From Bryobacterales bacterium (GTDB lineage: Bacteria; Acidobacteriota; Terriglobia; Bryobacterales; UBA6623): a stretch of 56,784 bases of DNA. The position numbers and the translations under genes were made by a program. Where the stretch lies: assembly GCA_028819235.1 (NCBI GenBank), contig JAPPMC010000036.1, positions 1-56,784 of the forward strand. The letters run 5' to 3'. Below, one piece after another: positions 26,762-35,896 of this stretch. A model generated the notes under the pieces. It was given only the letters and a program-made list of their open reading frames with translations, was not told the DNA's origin and searched no databases. Every line of letters starts with the position of its first letter. The stretch's first letter is position 1.

Positions 26762-27468
26762 GCGAAGTGCCCCTGAAGCTCGCTCTGGTGGGCTACGGCC
26801 GCATGGGCCGGCTGATCGAGAACCTCGCCCCTGACCACGGCTTTGAGGTGGTCCTGCGGCTTGACGAGTTCAACAATCAGAACGGCGAGGGGATCACCGA
26901 GGAGGCCTTCGCTGGCGTGGATGTTGCGGTTGACTTCTCGATACCGGACGTCGTGTCCGATAACGCGGTGCGCATCGCCGGCCTTGGGGTACCGCAGGCA
27001 ATCGGAACGACCGGCTGGCTGGAACATCTTCCGCAGGTCCGAGAAGCCGTTGAAGCCAACGAGACTGCATTGGTTTACGGCGCAAACTACTCCATCGGCG
27101 TCAACGCGTTCTATCGGATCGTGAGGGAGGCAGCGAGGACGTTTGCTGCGCAGGAGGGGTATGACGGCTTCCTGTACGAGGCGCATCACAAGTTCAAGAA
27201 GGACGCCCCGTCCGGGACGGCGCTTCGCCTGCTTGATGCGGTCCGTGGGGCGGGATACGAGCGCCCCGTGGACGTCTGTGCTCAGCGCGCCGGGTACAGT
27301 CCCGGCGTGCACGAGCTTGGCTTCGATTCCGAGGCGGACACCATCTCCCTCCGGCACACGGCGCGGAGCCGCATGGGTTTTGCGCTTGGCGCGTTAAGGG
27401 CCGCGCATTGGATCGTCGGCCAGCGGGGCGTTTTCGATTTCGCCAAGATTTGGGACCGCGTAGCGTGA
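26758..27468 (+). CDS. dapB: 4-hydroxy-tetrahydrodipicolinate reductase
   Basis: This 236-residue NAD(P)H-dependent enzyme reduces dihydrodipicolinate in diaminopimelate and lysine synthesis. The nucleotide-binding motif is ALVGYGRMGR. The signature YEAHHKFKKDAPSGTALRL contains the catalytic His and Lys. SLRHTARSRMGFALGAL is the usual C-terminal strand. It begins with GTG inside the lysC stop (GTGA overlap), so the two are translated together. The protein is slightly shorter than the usual 240-270 residues. Together with dapD at 3.7-4.5 kb it shows that the succinylase DAP route is used; dapA is absent from the window. Confidence 0.92.
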   Translation: MSEVPLKLALVGYGRMGRLIENLAPDHGFEVVLRLDEFNNQNGEGITEEAFAGVDVAVDFSIPDVVSDNAVRIAGLGVPQAIGTTGWLEHLPQVREAVEANETALVYGANYSIGVNAFYRIVREAARTFAAQEGYDGFLYEAHHKFKKDAPSGTALRLLDAVRGAGYERPVDVCAQRAGYSPGVHELGFDSEADTISLRHTARSRMGFALGALRAAHWIVGQRGVFDFAKIWDRVA

Positions 27469-27472
27469 GCCT

Positions 27473-27540
27473 CCTGCCAGGATGCAAGGTGAGGCTGGCC
27501 CTTGGAGCGGGTCGCACTTGGCTCCAAGGTGTGTGGCAGG
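27473..27540 (+). terminator. Nested hairpin after lysC-dapB
   Basis: CCTTGGAGC (27500-27508) pairs with GCTCCAAGG (27521-27529) over a 12-nt loop. An outer pair CCTGCCA (27473-27479) with TGGCAGG (27534-27540) encloses it. There is no T-tract, but a position 5 bp after the dapB stop suggests termination or 3'-end protection. Confidence 0.5.
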
Positions 27541-27637
27541 CACGGATACCTGTCGTGGGGATTGCGGCGTGCCAGTGTGCGATTGCCGCGCGGTACGGTT
27601 GGGTTCAAGCCCCTGACGCGGACTAGGATTCAACCAA

Positions 27638-27892
27638 GTGAGCAATTCCGGTCGATTCTCGATCACAGCCAGTTGGAGGCGAGCAAGTCTTCTACATAGA
27701 TCACTATACTGTTTATCAATCATATTCTGGATCTGGTTCATATACGCTTGTTCTGAAACTCCTGTACTATTGATGATCAACATCATAGGATTCCTCGTGA
27801 CGATCTTATTCGGACTGCGTCAGAAGAAAGCTGAAGTCGGAGTCGTGAGTCTTGGGTTGAGCAGTGAAGAGACACTAGATTCACGCAGGTGA
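27638..27892 (+). CDS. Small hydrophobic protein, SemiSWEET-like C-terminal half (uncertain)
   Basis: This 84-residue frame starts with GTG, 8 nt after a TAGGAT box. Residues about 22-60 hold two hydrophobic segments (LYCLSIIFWIWFIYA and LLMINIIGFLVTILFGL) followed by a basic tail. The pattern W-x-W-F-I-Y-A, Asn in the second helix and basic end recalls the second and third helices of SemiSWEET/PQ-loop sugar transporters, but the first helix and its Pro-Gln motif are not seen. The local base composition is clearly AT-richer than the flanks, suggesting transfer. It may be a fragment or not a gene at all. Confidence 0.3.
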   Translation: MSNSGRFSITASWRRASLLHRSLYCLSIIFWIWFIYACSETPVLLMINIIGFLVTILFGLRQKKAEVGVVSLGLSSEETLDSRR

Positions 27893-27986
27893 ATGCTCGA
27901 AGAGCAGAGACTCAGTTCGTATTCCCTTTCCCCGTCCAGCACACGGACCATGCCGAACACTCGGAGACCGGAGGACCGAGCTACAT

Positions 27987-28470
27987 CTAGGTAGGGCCGC
28001 CAGCCATCGCCTTGACCTTGGCTTGCTTGTGCGTCGCGTAGTCGTCGGCGATCAGGCGGACGACGAATCGGGCAGCACCTTCCTGTCGATCAGGCACAGG
28101 CGGGTCAGGTGCTCCCGGCACCGTTGGCGCTTCGCGCAGCGTGCCACCTTGCCGGTGGCCATGTCTAGCGCTGCGGAAGCCGTGGTCGTGCAGTTGCGAG
28201 TGCGCGTGAACGCTTCGACAAAGCCTAGGCAAGGCGGCAGTGAGCGCTGAGTGCGGTCCGCTGACTGCACCTACTCGTCGGTCCAGAACAGCCGCACGCT
28301 CGGGCGGATGCACCCACACCCCGACGATACCCCGCACCTTCGTGATGCAGAACAGAGGGCTGGACTGGCTGCTTGGGAAGCACGCCATCCCGGCGGGCGG
28401 GGACCAGGTGCGGGTCGACCGCGCCCAAACGCCGCAGCTCTCCGCCGAACTCCTAGAGCAGGCCGGCACA
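27987..28470 (-). pseudogene. IS630-family transposase remnant, multiply frameshifted
   Basis: Pieces of an IS630/Tc1-type transposase occur in different minus-strand frames in the right order. IVGVWVHPPERAAVL corresponds to the region before the first catalytic Asp. NCTTTASAALDMATGKVARC and LTRLCLIDRKVLPD correspond to the core. LIADDYATHKQAKVKAM corresponds to the second Asp with the D-N/D-Y-x-T-H-K signature. At least two frameshifts separate them, and both ends are missing. It belongs to the same broad family as the element at 35.9-37.1 kb but is more decayed. Confidence 0.65.
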
Positions 28471-28885
28471 GAGGTGCCCCATGGACCCAGCTCAACTTCA
28501 GCCTACTGACTCTTGCGCGAGCCTCAGATCTAGGCACGGTCTCACTGTCAGCGAGCAAGGTGTGACAATCGAAGCTTGTAGTCAGGAAGGTCGAAAAGCG
28601 TGCCGGCAAGACCGCAGAGACGATGCGCGTTCGTTCCGGCATTGCCAACCCACGGTATTCCTGCCTAGCGGTCCTCTCACAGCGGCGCACGCAGCAATTG
28701 GTCCATCCCCGACGTCAGAACATTGAACGGGATCAGTAGGCGATTGTGCCAAGACGCATCTCTGAATCTCTGATGAGGAGGCCCATCAATGTAGGCGATT
28801 CGGACCCGTTCCATGAGCCAGTGACGGCTTCTTCCATCGATAGGTGTCAATTCGCCGCGGGGGGACTGCTGACTTGTGGACGTTG
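28471..28885. other. Gap of 415 bp without a supported gene
   Basis: Short frames show no recognisable domain. The stretch lies between the IS630 remnant and the SDR-like gene and may be further transposon debris. No terminal inverted repeat could be assigned. Confidence 0.25.
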
Positions 28886-29503
28886 CTATTGTGCGGACGT
28901 GACAGAGATTGCACGGTTCACGTAATCTTGATTGACCAGTTCTGCGACGAGGAACGCGGCAAGATCCGCGCGCGGGATCGTCTTGATGGGGACAGCGTTT
29001 GAGGCGACGATACGACCTGTGGCAGGTTTGTTCGTCAAGACCGCCGGTCGCACCGCCGTCCAATGCAGTGCGCTGGACGCGAAAACCTCTTCCTCGCGGG
29101 TATGTTCCGCGAGGAGGGTCGTCAGCATGGCGCGACACAACAGCTTCAAATACCACGGCATCTGCTTCCAGCTACTTCCCACGCCTGCGGCCGAGATGAA
29201 GACGACTCGGCGCACGCCATGGGCCTGCATCGCCGAAACGATATTGGTAGCTCCTTGGCTGAGGGTCGTCTGGTCCTTGGTGCTGACCGGACCGAGACAG
29301 ACTAACACGGCATCTTGTGCTTCGACGCCTTTCGAGACCGCGTCGGCATCCAGCACGTCGCCTTGGACTTTCGCCACCGGTTCATCGGCATAGCGCCGCT
29401 CGAGCGAGCGACCGAAGACGGTTACGTCATGACCTGCTTCCAGGAGCAGCTTCCAAGTATGCTCTCCGGTCTTTCCGGTAGCTCCAAAGACGACGACTCG
29501 CAA
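28886..29503 (-). CDS. NAD(P)-binding atypical SDR / NmrA-like protein
   Basis: This 205-residue Rossmann protein begins RVVVFGATGKTGEHTWKLLLEAGH, with the GxxGxxG motif of atypical short-chain dehydrogenases. VQGDVLDADAV, VLVCLGPVS, VRRVVFISAAGVG and LHWTAVRPAVLTNKP match the NmrA/biliverdin-reductase-B-like group, whose members bind NADPH and reduce flavins or quinones or act as redox sensors. The YxxxK catalytic pair is not obvious. It starts with TTG at 29503, 5 nt from a TAGGGT box, which suggests leaderless expression. It stands alone between transposon debris, so it may have arrived with it. Confidence 0.75.
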   Translation of the reverse strand: MRVVVFGATGKTGEHTWKLLLEAGHDVTVFGRSLERRYADEPVAKVQGDVLDADAVSKGVEAQDAVLVCLGPVSTKDQTTLSQGATNIVSAMQAHGVRRVVFISAAGVGSSWKQMPWYLKLLCRAMLTTLLAEHTREEEVFASSALHWTAVRPAVLTNKPATGRIVASNAVPIKTIPRADLAAFLVAELVNQDYVNRAISVTSAQ

Positions 29504-30022
29504 ATCTCACCCTATCTCTTCTTGGGTGCCCACGAGTGCTGCGACGGGAAACCAGAGTACCGCCTGGCAGCCCCCGCACATTGGTCCTGCCACCGGCTCA
29601 GCTGCGCTGCCGGTCGAGAATCCGGGACACCGCTTGTTCGTCCATGTCGGCAGCCGTGCGCATGGCAACTAGCCTGAGACCCGCTGTGACGTTGTTGCTG
29701 GCGCTGCTACGAGTCCCGCATGCCTACAGGCAGGTGGGAGGTTGCTGCCGCCGTCGCAGGTCAGGACTCCGGAAGTCGGAGGCCCGTGGGACGTTGGCCG
29801 CGCCGGCGGCCTCTCTAGCGCTGAACGGGAGTGCGCGGCCAGCAGGACCGGTCTTAACGAGCCCGCGGGTATCTTCCTCGCTGGATTTGGACAAGGCAGC
29901 TCGGCGACCGCCTCGAGACCCTGTGGCCGGGATTCCTGCTCCCGGCCGTCACGAACATGTGCCTCTGTGCCTCGCGTCGCGTTGCGGCGCGTCCCGATAC
30001 GCGGGTATGCTAGCGGTCTCCC
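29504..30022. other. Gap of 519 bp carrying a dispersed repeat and the cytochrome promoter
   Basis: No gene is supported. It contains one copy of a dispersed 68-bp repeat (29583-29650). Near its right end a TATGCT box (30006-30011) lies 11 nt before the cytochrome start codon. A long plus-strand frame here overlaps the cytochrome in another frame and shows no domain. Confidence 0.4.
29583..29650 (+). repeat. Dispersed 68-bp repeat, copy A
   Basis: It aligns without gaps to 38537-38604 at 54 of 68 positions, with an exact 15-nt start (GGTCCTGCCACCGGC) and an exact 13-nt core (GAGAATCCGGGAC). It is probably the end of a transposable element or a small non-autonomous copy. No coding meaning was found. 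Confidence 0.65.
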
Positions 30023-30889
30023 GTGACCTCGCCCGGGCAGCGGATGCTTCCCAATTCCCTGTACTCCATCAGAACAACAGCGGTGCTGGTCGCTTGGGGA
30101 GCTTTCTTGGGGGCTGGCGGTTCGATCTGCGCCGCCGATGCGGCAGCACAAGGCAACCCGCTGGCACGGGACGAGAGCGCAGTTCAGGCTGGCGACGGAC
30201 TATTCCACGAGCGCTGCGCGGTGTGTCATGGGCAGCGGGCACAGGGCGGAATGGCGTCCAACCTAGTGCAGACTCGCACTGTCCGGCGCGGTTCTGAGGA
30301 CGCTCTGTTCCGGCTGATCCGAACCGGCATTCCGGGGACTGAGATGCCGCCGCAGGACGATCTTCCCGACGAGCGGATTTGGCAGATCGTCTCCTATCTC
30401 AGGAGCATGGCACTTCCAGGCCAGCAGCCTCCTCTCCCAGGCGATGTGGTGGCAGGGGAAGCACTGTTCCGGTCAGCGGGCTGTGCGTCCTGCCACATTG
30501 TGAATGGATCCGGCGGCTTCCTCGGACCCCCGCTGGACTCGATCGCAATCCAGAAGTCGAGCGAGGAGATTCGCAAAGACGTCCTCCAGCCCAGCGCCAG
30601 TCTAGCGCACGGGTTCGAGACCATAGCCGTGGAAACTATGGACGGCCGAATGGTCGCGGGAGTCCTCAAGAACGAGGACACGTTCCTCTTGGTTGTCCAG
30701 ACCCCAGACGGCCAGGTCCGGACGCTTCTGCGAAGCGAAGTCCGCTCAGCCGAAATGAGCGCCAAGTCAAGGATGCCAGAAGACTTCGCAACGAGGTTGT
30801 CTCAGCGCCAACTCACTGATCTGCTGGCCTTTCTGGATCGGCAGAGAGACCCGTTCACGCCAGTCGTGCGTGGATTCGCCGTGTACTGA
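30023..30889 (+). CDS. Exported di-heme c-type cytochrome
   Basis: This 288-residue periplasmic protein has an N-terminal hydrophobic leader (residues about 15-40, ending AAA-Q). Two c-type heme sites follow: CAVCH (Cys65, Cys68, His69) with Met108 in GTEMPP as likely distal ligand, and CASCH (Cys154, Cys157, His158) with Met in the later SRMPEDFATRLS. The second domain resembles the heme-binding module found beside large dehydrogenases in Acidobacteriota and Planctomycetota. Its stop overlaps the PQQ dehydrogenase start by one base (TGATG), so it is the natural electron acceptor for that enzyme. It starts with GTG at 30023; Met at 30044 is an alternative. Confidence 0.87.
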   Translation: MTSPGQRMLPNSLYSIRTTAVLVAWGAFLGAGGSICAADAAAQGNPLARDESAVQAGDGLFHERCAVCHGQRAQGGMASNLVQTRTVRRGSEDALFRLIRTGIPGTEMPPQDDLPDERIWQIVSYLRSMALPGQQPPLPGDVVAGEALFRSAGCASCHIVNGSGGFLGPPLDSIAIQKSSEEIRKDVLQPSASLAHGFETIAVETMDGRMVAGVLKNEDTFLLVVQTPDGQVRTLLRSEVRSAEMSAKSRMPEDFATRLSQRQLTDLLAFLDRQRDPFTPVVRGFAVY

Positions 30890-32505
30890 TGCCTGTGTCG
30901 ATGAACGCGGCCTTCCAGTTCCGGACCCCAATGGTGGCCATAGTCTGCGCCGTGGCCCTGTTGGGCCCTGCGTCACAGGGCGGCGCCCAGCCGGTTGAGG
31001 AACGCTACCGGGACGCGGCGAACTGGCTCAGCTACGACCGCGATAACACTGGGCGCCGCTATTCCGAGCTCGACCAGATCCATCGCGGCAACGTTTCTCG
31101 CCTGGTTCCCAAGTGGATGTTCCAATACAGCCCTCAGCAGAGGCGCAGCGAAGCGACCCCCCTGGTGCGAGACGGAGTGATGTACCTGACCGCCGGAGGG
31201 ATGCGGGCATTCGCACTGGATCCAGTCACCGGTCGCTCTATCTGGCGCTTCGACTATCCGTATGCCCATGGCGAGGAACGGCAAACACCGAACTCAAGCC
31301 GGGGGTTCGGCCTGTCGGGCAATCGCCTGTATCTCGCCACGCCCGATTGCCACTTGGTTGCGCTGGACAGCCGGAACGGCGCAATGCTGTGGCGGTCAGC
31401 CGTTACGGCTGACCAGCCTTGCTTCGGCTCCACCGGCGCACCCGTAGTCGTCAAGAATCGGGTGCTGGTCGGAATCCGGGGTGGCGACACCGGGCGCGTC
31501 CGGGGCTTTCTGGACGCGTTCAATGCGGAAACCGGCAAGCGGGAGTGGCGATTCTACACGGTGCCGGCACCGGGCGAGCCTGGGTCAGAGACGTGGCCCG
31601 ACAACGACTCGTGGAAAGCGGGCGGGGGAACGCCGTGGACGAGCGGAACGTACGACCCGGAACTCGACCTCCTCTACTGGCCCACCGGCAACCCAGGGCC
31701 AAAGGACTTTGACGGCCGGGACCGGGAAGGGGACAACCTGTATACGGCAACGCTGCTGGCCTTGCGGCCGGACGACGGGGAACTGGTCTGGCATTTCCAG
31801 TACACCCCGCACGACGAACATGATTGGGACGCCAACCAGACACCCGTTCTCGTCGACGCGACTTGGAATGGCACGGGGAGGAAGCTCTTGGTGCACCCGA
31901 ATCGAAACTCGTTCCTGTATGTCTTGGACCGCGAGACGGGCGCTTTCCTGCGCGCGACCGAGTTCGCCAAGCAGACTTGGCTTGACCGCTTCACACCTGA
32001 AGGACGACCCATCCGAAGGCCCGGGGCGGCGCCAAGCGCGAGCGGATCGCTGACATGCCCCGACATTCACGGGGGCACGAATTGGCAGTCGCCGTCATTT
32101 CACCCAGGGACGGGACTGTTCTACGTCATGTCGCGTGACGCCTGCGGCGTGTACTTTCGCACCGGGGCCAGCATTGACCACCTCGAGACCGGAGCGCAGA
32201 ACTTCCTGCGCGCCATCGATCTAGCTTCGGGGAGAATCCGCTGGGAAATCCCGCTGCGGGGCATTGAGAACCGCGAGGTAATGTTCGCTGGCGCCATGTC
32301 CACCGCCGGTGGCCTCGTGTTCTTCGGAAGCCGGGACGGCAATTTCATGGCGGCCGATGCCGAGACTGGGGAGATGCTCTGGCACTTCAACACGGGCGGC
32401 ACTATACGCGCGTCTCCCGTGACCTACGAGGCAAACGGTCGCCAGTACGTCGCCATCACGACAAAGAGCGGTGTGTTCGCCTTTGGCCTGTACGAGGAGA
32501 AGTAG
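30889..32505 (+). CDS. PQQ-dependent dehydrogenase (quinoprotein)
   Basis: This 538-residue exported quinoprotein has a signal peptide ending QGGAQ at about residue 33. An eight-bladed propeller follows: NWLSYDRDNTGRRYSELDQI near the start, W-motif repeats such as LDPVTGRSIWRFDY and LDSRNGAMLWRSAV, and GTPWTSGTYDPELDLLYWPTGNPGP, which is typical of the alcohol dehydrogenase group. HDWDANQTPVLVD contains the probable catalytic Asp. No fused heme domain is present; the preceding cytochrome supplies it. It oxidises an alcohol or sugar in the periplasm and passes electrons to cytochrome c. The substrate is unknown, and no PQQ synthesis genes are in the window. Confidence 0.88.
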   Translation: MPVSMNAAFQFRTPMVAIVCAVALLGPASQGGAQPVEERYRDAANWLSYDRDNTGRRYSELDQIHRGNVSRLVPKWMFQYSPQQRRSEATPLVRDGVMYLTAGGMRAFALDPVTGRSIWRFDYPYAHGEERQTPNSSRGFGLSGNRLYLATPDCHLVALDSRNGAMLWRSAVTADQPCFGSTGAPVVVKNRVLVGIRGGDTGRVRGFLDAFNAETGKREWRFYTVPAPGEPGSETWPDNDSWKAGGGTPWTSGTYDPELDLLYWPTGNPGPKDFDGRDREGDNLYTATLLALRPDDGELVWHFQYTPHDEHDWDANQTPVLVDATWNGTGRKLLVHPNRNSFLYVLDRETGAFLRATEFAKQTWLDRFTPEGRPIRRPGAAPSASGSLTCPDIHGGTNWQSPSFHPGTGLFYVMSRDACGVYFRTGASIDHLETGAQNFLRAIDLASGRIRWEIPLRGIENREVMFAGAMSTAGGLVFFGSRDGNFMAADAETGEMLWHFNTGGTIRASPVTYEANGRQYVAITTKSGVFAFGLYEEK

Positions 32506-32633
32506 CAACTTCGAGGCGCCGCCCTCCGGCATGACCGCGGATTAGCCGGAAGTGCGCTGCGGCAGCGGTTTTGCGGGTGGCCCGTCCCAGTCTCGACAAT
32601 CGGTGGCAGCTGCGCCTCGGGTCCCGCCGCCAG
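32506..32633. other. Convergent gap between PQQ dehydrogenase and third receptor
   Basis: The 128-bp gap contains several short GC-rich inverted repeats but no single clear terminator stem. Nothing else is seen. Confidence 0.25.
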
Positions 32634-35600
32634 CTAGAAGATCAGCTTCACACCCAGCTGGATCTCACGTCCGTCCCGCGCGGCCAAGGTACGGCCGAAT
32701 CCCGGCGTTCCGAAGAAGATATTCGGATTGAGGAAGTTCGGTGTGTTGAGCAGGTTGAAGACCTCCGCCCTGAACTGGAGCGTGGCCGATTCGGCTAGGC
32801 CAAAGTCTTTCGTTACGGAGAAGTCCACGTTTGCCAGGCCAGGTCCGGTGATTATGTTGCGGCCGGCGTTGCCGAACGTTCCGTACGGGGGCATTGAGAA
32901 CGCGGATGGGTCGAACCACTGCTGCGGGTCCGGGTTCGAGAGGTTCGGATCCCCGGCAAGGTTTGGCCTGTCGCCGGCCCCGAAACCGTAGCTGGTGCGC
33001 CCAGTGTTCGAGTTGTCCAGTTCGCCGGGCAGGGCCACGGTGTAGGGCTGGCCCGACTGCAGCGTCACGATTCCGTTGAGCTGCCAGCCGCTCAGGGCAG
33101 CGGTCTTTGCTCCCGTCCAGCTATCGCCGACGGAGCGGCCCGGCCCGAACGGAAGCTGATAGACAAAGCTGCCCGTGAACCGGTGCGGCACGTCGAAGCT
33201 CGACCGTGCCCGTTCAGCCGCCAAGTTGTTGCTGTCCTGCGGGAAGTTCGCGTCGCCGGAGGAAGCGAAGAAGTTGGAGGCGTTGTCGATCGACTTTGAC
33301 CATGTGTACGAGAACAGGCCCGTCAGTCCGCTCTGGAGGCGGCACTGGAATTGCGCCTGCAGGCTGTGGTAGACCGAGTCGAAGCCGCTCGCAATGAGGT
33401 TGATGTCCGAGAAGGTAGGCAGTGGCCGGTAGTTTGGCCGCACGGGCGACGGGCCCGGCTGGTTAATGTCTCGGGCGCCGATCAGCTTCGTGCCGCGCGT
33501 TCCGCTGTAGCCCACCGTCAGCACGGTGTCCTCGAAGAGTTCCGATTCCACGGCGAAGTTCCACTGCTGGGCGTAGCTTGTGCGGAGATTTCGGTCGTAG
33601 GTCGTCAAGCTCGGGGGCACTGGTGCCGCGCCGCCCTCAGGCCAGGGATCGGTGATGGAGAGGGGGGCCAGCGCCGACGGGAAGAACAACAAGGCGTTAA
33701 AGAAGGGAGGATTGAAGTAGATGCCTTGGCCGGCGGCGAGGTCCGAGAAGTTGTAATACACTCCCCAGCCCGCGCGCAGCACGAGCGAGTCCGTTCCGGG
33801 CGGCCGGAAGGCGAGCCCTATGCGCGGTGCCAGATTATTGAGGTCGGCCAGGAATCCGCTGCGCGGGACGCCGCCCTGGCCCAGCCGCGCGATCTGCATG
33901 CCCTGGGTGTCGTAGATCGACGCGGAATCGTTCTCGTCGAAGGCCGGCTGGTGGTACTCGTAACGCAGGCCCAGCGAGAGTGTCAGGGCCTGCGAGGCCC
34001 TCACGGTAGCACTCGCGAACACACTCGTCGCTCCTGTCCGAGCCGCCTGAACGTTGTCGCTGCGTGCACCCAGCGTGTACGTCGGAAGGCCTAGCAACAG
34101 GTCTGCCAGCGCGTTCTGCGTGTAGGCCTGATTGGTGAAGTAAAGGCTCCCGCGTGACAGCACATTGCGGAAGCCGTCTTGGCGGATTCCGCGCTGCTCG
34201 AATCCGAGCTGCAAGAGGTGGCCGCCCCGCGAGTAGCTCAAGGTGTCGGACAGCTGCCACGTGGTGACCTCGCTGACCTGGGGATTATTGAACTCGCCGC
34301 CTAGCGACGAGTATCCGGTGACCTGGAAGAAGCTCAGGCCCAAGTCCAAGTCACGCGTGGCGAAGTCGGGCAGTCCAATGCCGCTGTTGAGACTGGTTCC
34401 CGAGTTCTCGTGGAGGGTCTCGTTGTCGATCAGGTTGATGCCGACGCGGAATTCGTTCACCCAGCGCGTTCGGAAGGTCTCCGTGTAGGAGACCATCGCG
34501 TTGTGGGCGTTCTGCTCGAGCAGGTTTCCGTAGCCAGGCACGGACGAGAACTGCTGGGCCGCGTACGGCGTGTGCTGGTCGCGCCGGGCAAGGCTGAAGC
34601 GCCCGGCTACGCCGCTTCCGTCCCCCGTGCGGTCGATGCGAAAGTCGGCCTTGTCCGTAGTGTCTTCCCCGACGGGCGCCGCCACAAAGTTCTGCCCGGC
34701 GACCGCACGGTTCGGCAACGGATACAGGGTGGCCACGGCTTGGCCGACCGGGTGTGTGAAGGCCAGCTGCCCGTTCGCGAATGGCTGGCGCGTCAGGAAG
34801 TTGATGGGCACTGGTCCGGCGCTGGCGGAGAAGTCGCCGCGGCGCTCAGCCTCGGTCGGCACGTTTGTCGTGCGCGTCTCCGCCCGGTCCTCCCTCAGCC
34901 CCTCGTAGTTCGCGAAGAAGAACACGTTGTCGCGGACTACGGGACCCCCTACGGAGGCGCCAAACTGGTTTCTGCGGAGCGTCGGCACCGGGTCGCTTGG
35001 GCCGCTGAAGAAATTCCGCGCATCGAAGCGGTCGTTGCGCAGGAACTCGTAGGCTGTGCCATGGATCTCATTCGTGCCTTGCTTGATGGCAACCGCGATC
35101 TGGCCACCGCTATTCCGCCCGAGGCCCGCTTCGGAGTTCGAGGTCTGAACCCGAAACTCCCGTACGGCATCGACCGGTGGGGCGAAGCTGAAGCTGTTCA
35201 GGATCGGATCGATGGCGTACACCCCGTCATACAAGAATGAGTTGGCCGACTCTCGCGCTCCATTTGCCTGCAGCGCGAAGCGTCCGCGTTCGCTGCCTGG
35301 CGATCCGACCGCGGCCGGAGTCGCGCCCGGAGTCAGCAAGGCGAGTTGCAGAAAATTACGGCCGTTGAGGGGCAGGCTGACGATGAAGCGATTGGGGATG
35401 ACGCTCCCGACTGCCACGTGGCTTGTCTGCAGGGCGGTTGAGGTCGCGGTCACCGTGATTGTCTCGCTTGCCGATCCCACCTGCAAGACGAAGCTCGCTT
35501 CCGCCTCGCCGCCGAGGTCCAGTTCGACAGGCTCGCCAGCGACCGGCTGGAATCCGTCCGCGACGACATGGACGACATAGGAGCCCGGGGCCAGGGCGGG

Positions 35601-35807
35601 TATCGCGAAGCGGCCGCCCGATCCGCTCAGGGCTCGTCGCACTGCCCCCGTGCCGGCGTGCTGGGCGGATATCGAGGCTTGGGCGACAGCGCCGCCAGAC
35701 GGATCCAGAATGACGCCGTGGATACGGCCGTCAACCTGCTGGCTCAGCAGCGACATCGGAGCCGAGATCAGGAAGAGCGCTGACGCGGCGACCAGAGAAA
35801 CTCTCAC
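32634..35807 (-). CDS. Oar-like TonB-dependent receptor
   Basis: This is an outer-membrane receptor of about 1057 residues. It has a signal peptide (VRVSLVAASALFLISAPMSLLSQ), a carboxypeptidase-regulatory-like domain (GRIHGVILDPSGGAVAQASI, then YVVHVVADGFQP), the plug signature LPLNGRNFLQLALLTPG, VREFRVQTSNSEAGLGRNSG and IKQGTNEIHGTAYEFLRND. The barrel ends IQLGVKLIF. GTG at 35807 lies 7 nt after a TAGGAT box, fitting a leaderless start. ATG 35816 is the other option but would overlap that box. It is convergent with the PQQ dehydrogenase. The substrate is unknown. Confidence 0.9.
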   Translation of the reverse strand: MRVSLVAASALFLISAPMSLLSQQVDGRIHGVILDPSGGAVAQASISAQHAGTGAVRRALSGSGGRFAIPALAPGSYVVHVVADGFQPVAGEPVELDLGGEAEASFVLQVGSASETITVTATSTALQTSHVAVGSVIPNRFIVSLPLNGRNFLQLALLTPGATPAAVGSPGSERGRFALQANGARESANSFLYDGVYAIDPILNSFSFAPPVDAVREFRVQTSNSEAGLGRNSGGQIAVAIKQGTNEIHGTAYEFLRNDRFDARNFFSGPSDPVPTLRRNQFGASVGGPVVRDNVFFFANYEGLREDRAETRTTNVPTEAERRGDFSASAGPVPINFLTRQPFANGQLAFTHPVGQAVATLYPLPNRAVAGQNFVAAPVGEDTTDKADFRIDRTGDGSGVAGRFSLARRDQHTPYAAQQFSSVPGYGNLLEQNAHNAMVSYTETFRTRWVNEFRVGINLIDNETLHENSGTSLNSGIGLPDFATRDLDLGLSFFQVTGYSSLGGEFNNPQVSEVTTWQLSDTLSYSRGGHLLQLGFEQRGIRQDGFRNVLSRGSLYFTNQAYTQNALADLLLGLPTYTLGARSDNVQAARTGATSVFASATVRASQALTLSLGLRYEYHQPAFDENDSASIYDTQGMQIARLGQGGVPRSGFLADLNNLAPRIGLAFRPPGTDSLVLRAGWGVYYNFSDLAAGQGIYFNPPFFNALLFFPSALAPLSITDPWPEGGAAPVPPSLTTYDRNLRTSYAQQWNFAVESELFEDTVLTVGYSGTRGTKLIGARDINQPGPSPVRPNYRPLPTFSDINLIASGFDSVYHSLQAQFQCRLQSGLTGLFSYTWSKSIDNASNFFASSGDANFPQDSNNLAAERARSSFDVPHRFTGSFVYQLPFGPGRSVGDSWTGAKTAALSGWQLNGIVTLQSGQPYTVALPGELDNSNTGRTSYGFGAGDRPNLAGDPNLSNPDPQQWFDPSAFSMPPYGTFGNAGRNIITGPGLANVDFSVTKDFGLAESATLQFRAEVFNLLNTPNFLNPNIFFGTPGFGRTLAARDGREIQLGVKLIF

Positions 35808-35896
35808 AATTGACATCCTACGAAAGTCATGGCGCGTGAACTGCGCCCCCGGTTAGCAGCAGCCACGGCCAAGACCGAAAGAACATGGGGCGCCGC

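Noticed and set aside
27560..27630. tRNA-like GGGTTCAAGCCCC stretch
   Set aside because: Only three base pairs of the T-arm form, and no acceptor or anticodon arm can be folded around it.
29536..30297. Plus-strand frame of 253 codons before the cytochrome
   Set aside because: It overlaps the cytochrome in another frame and shows no domain; the cytochrome frame has two heme motifs.
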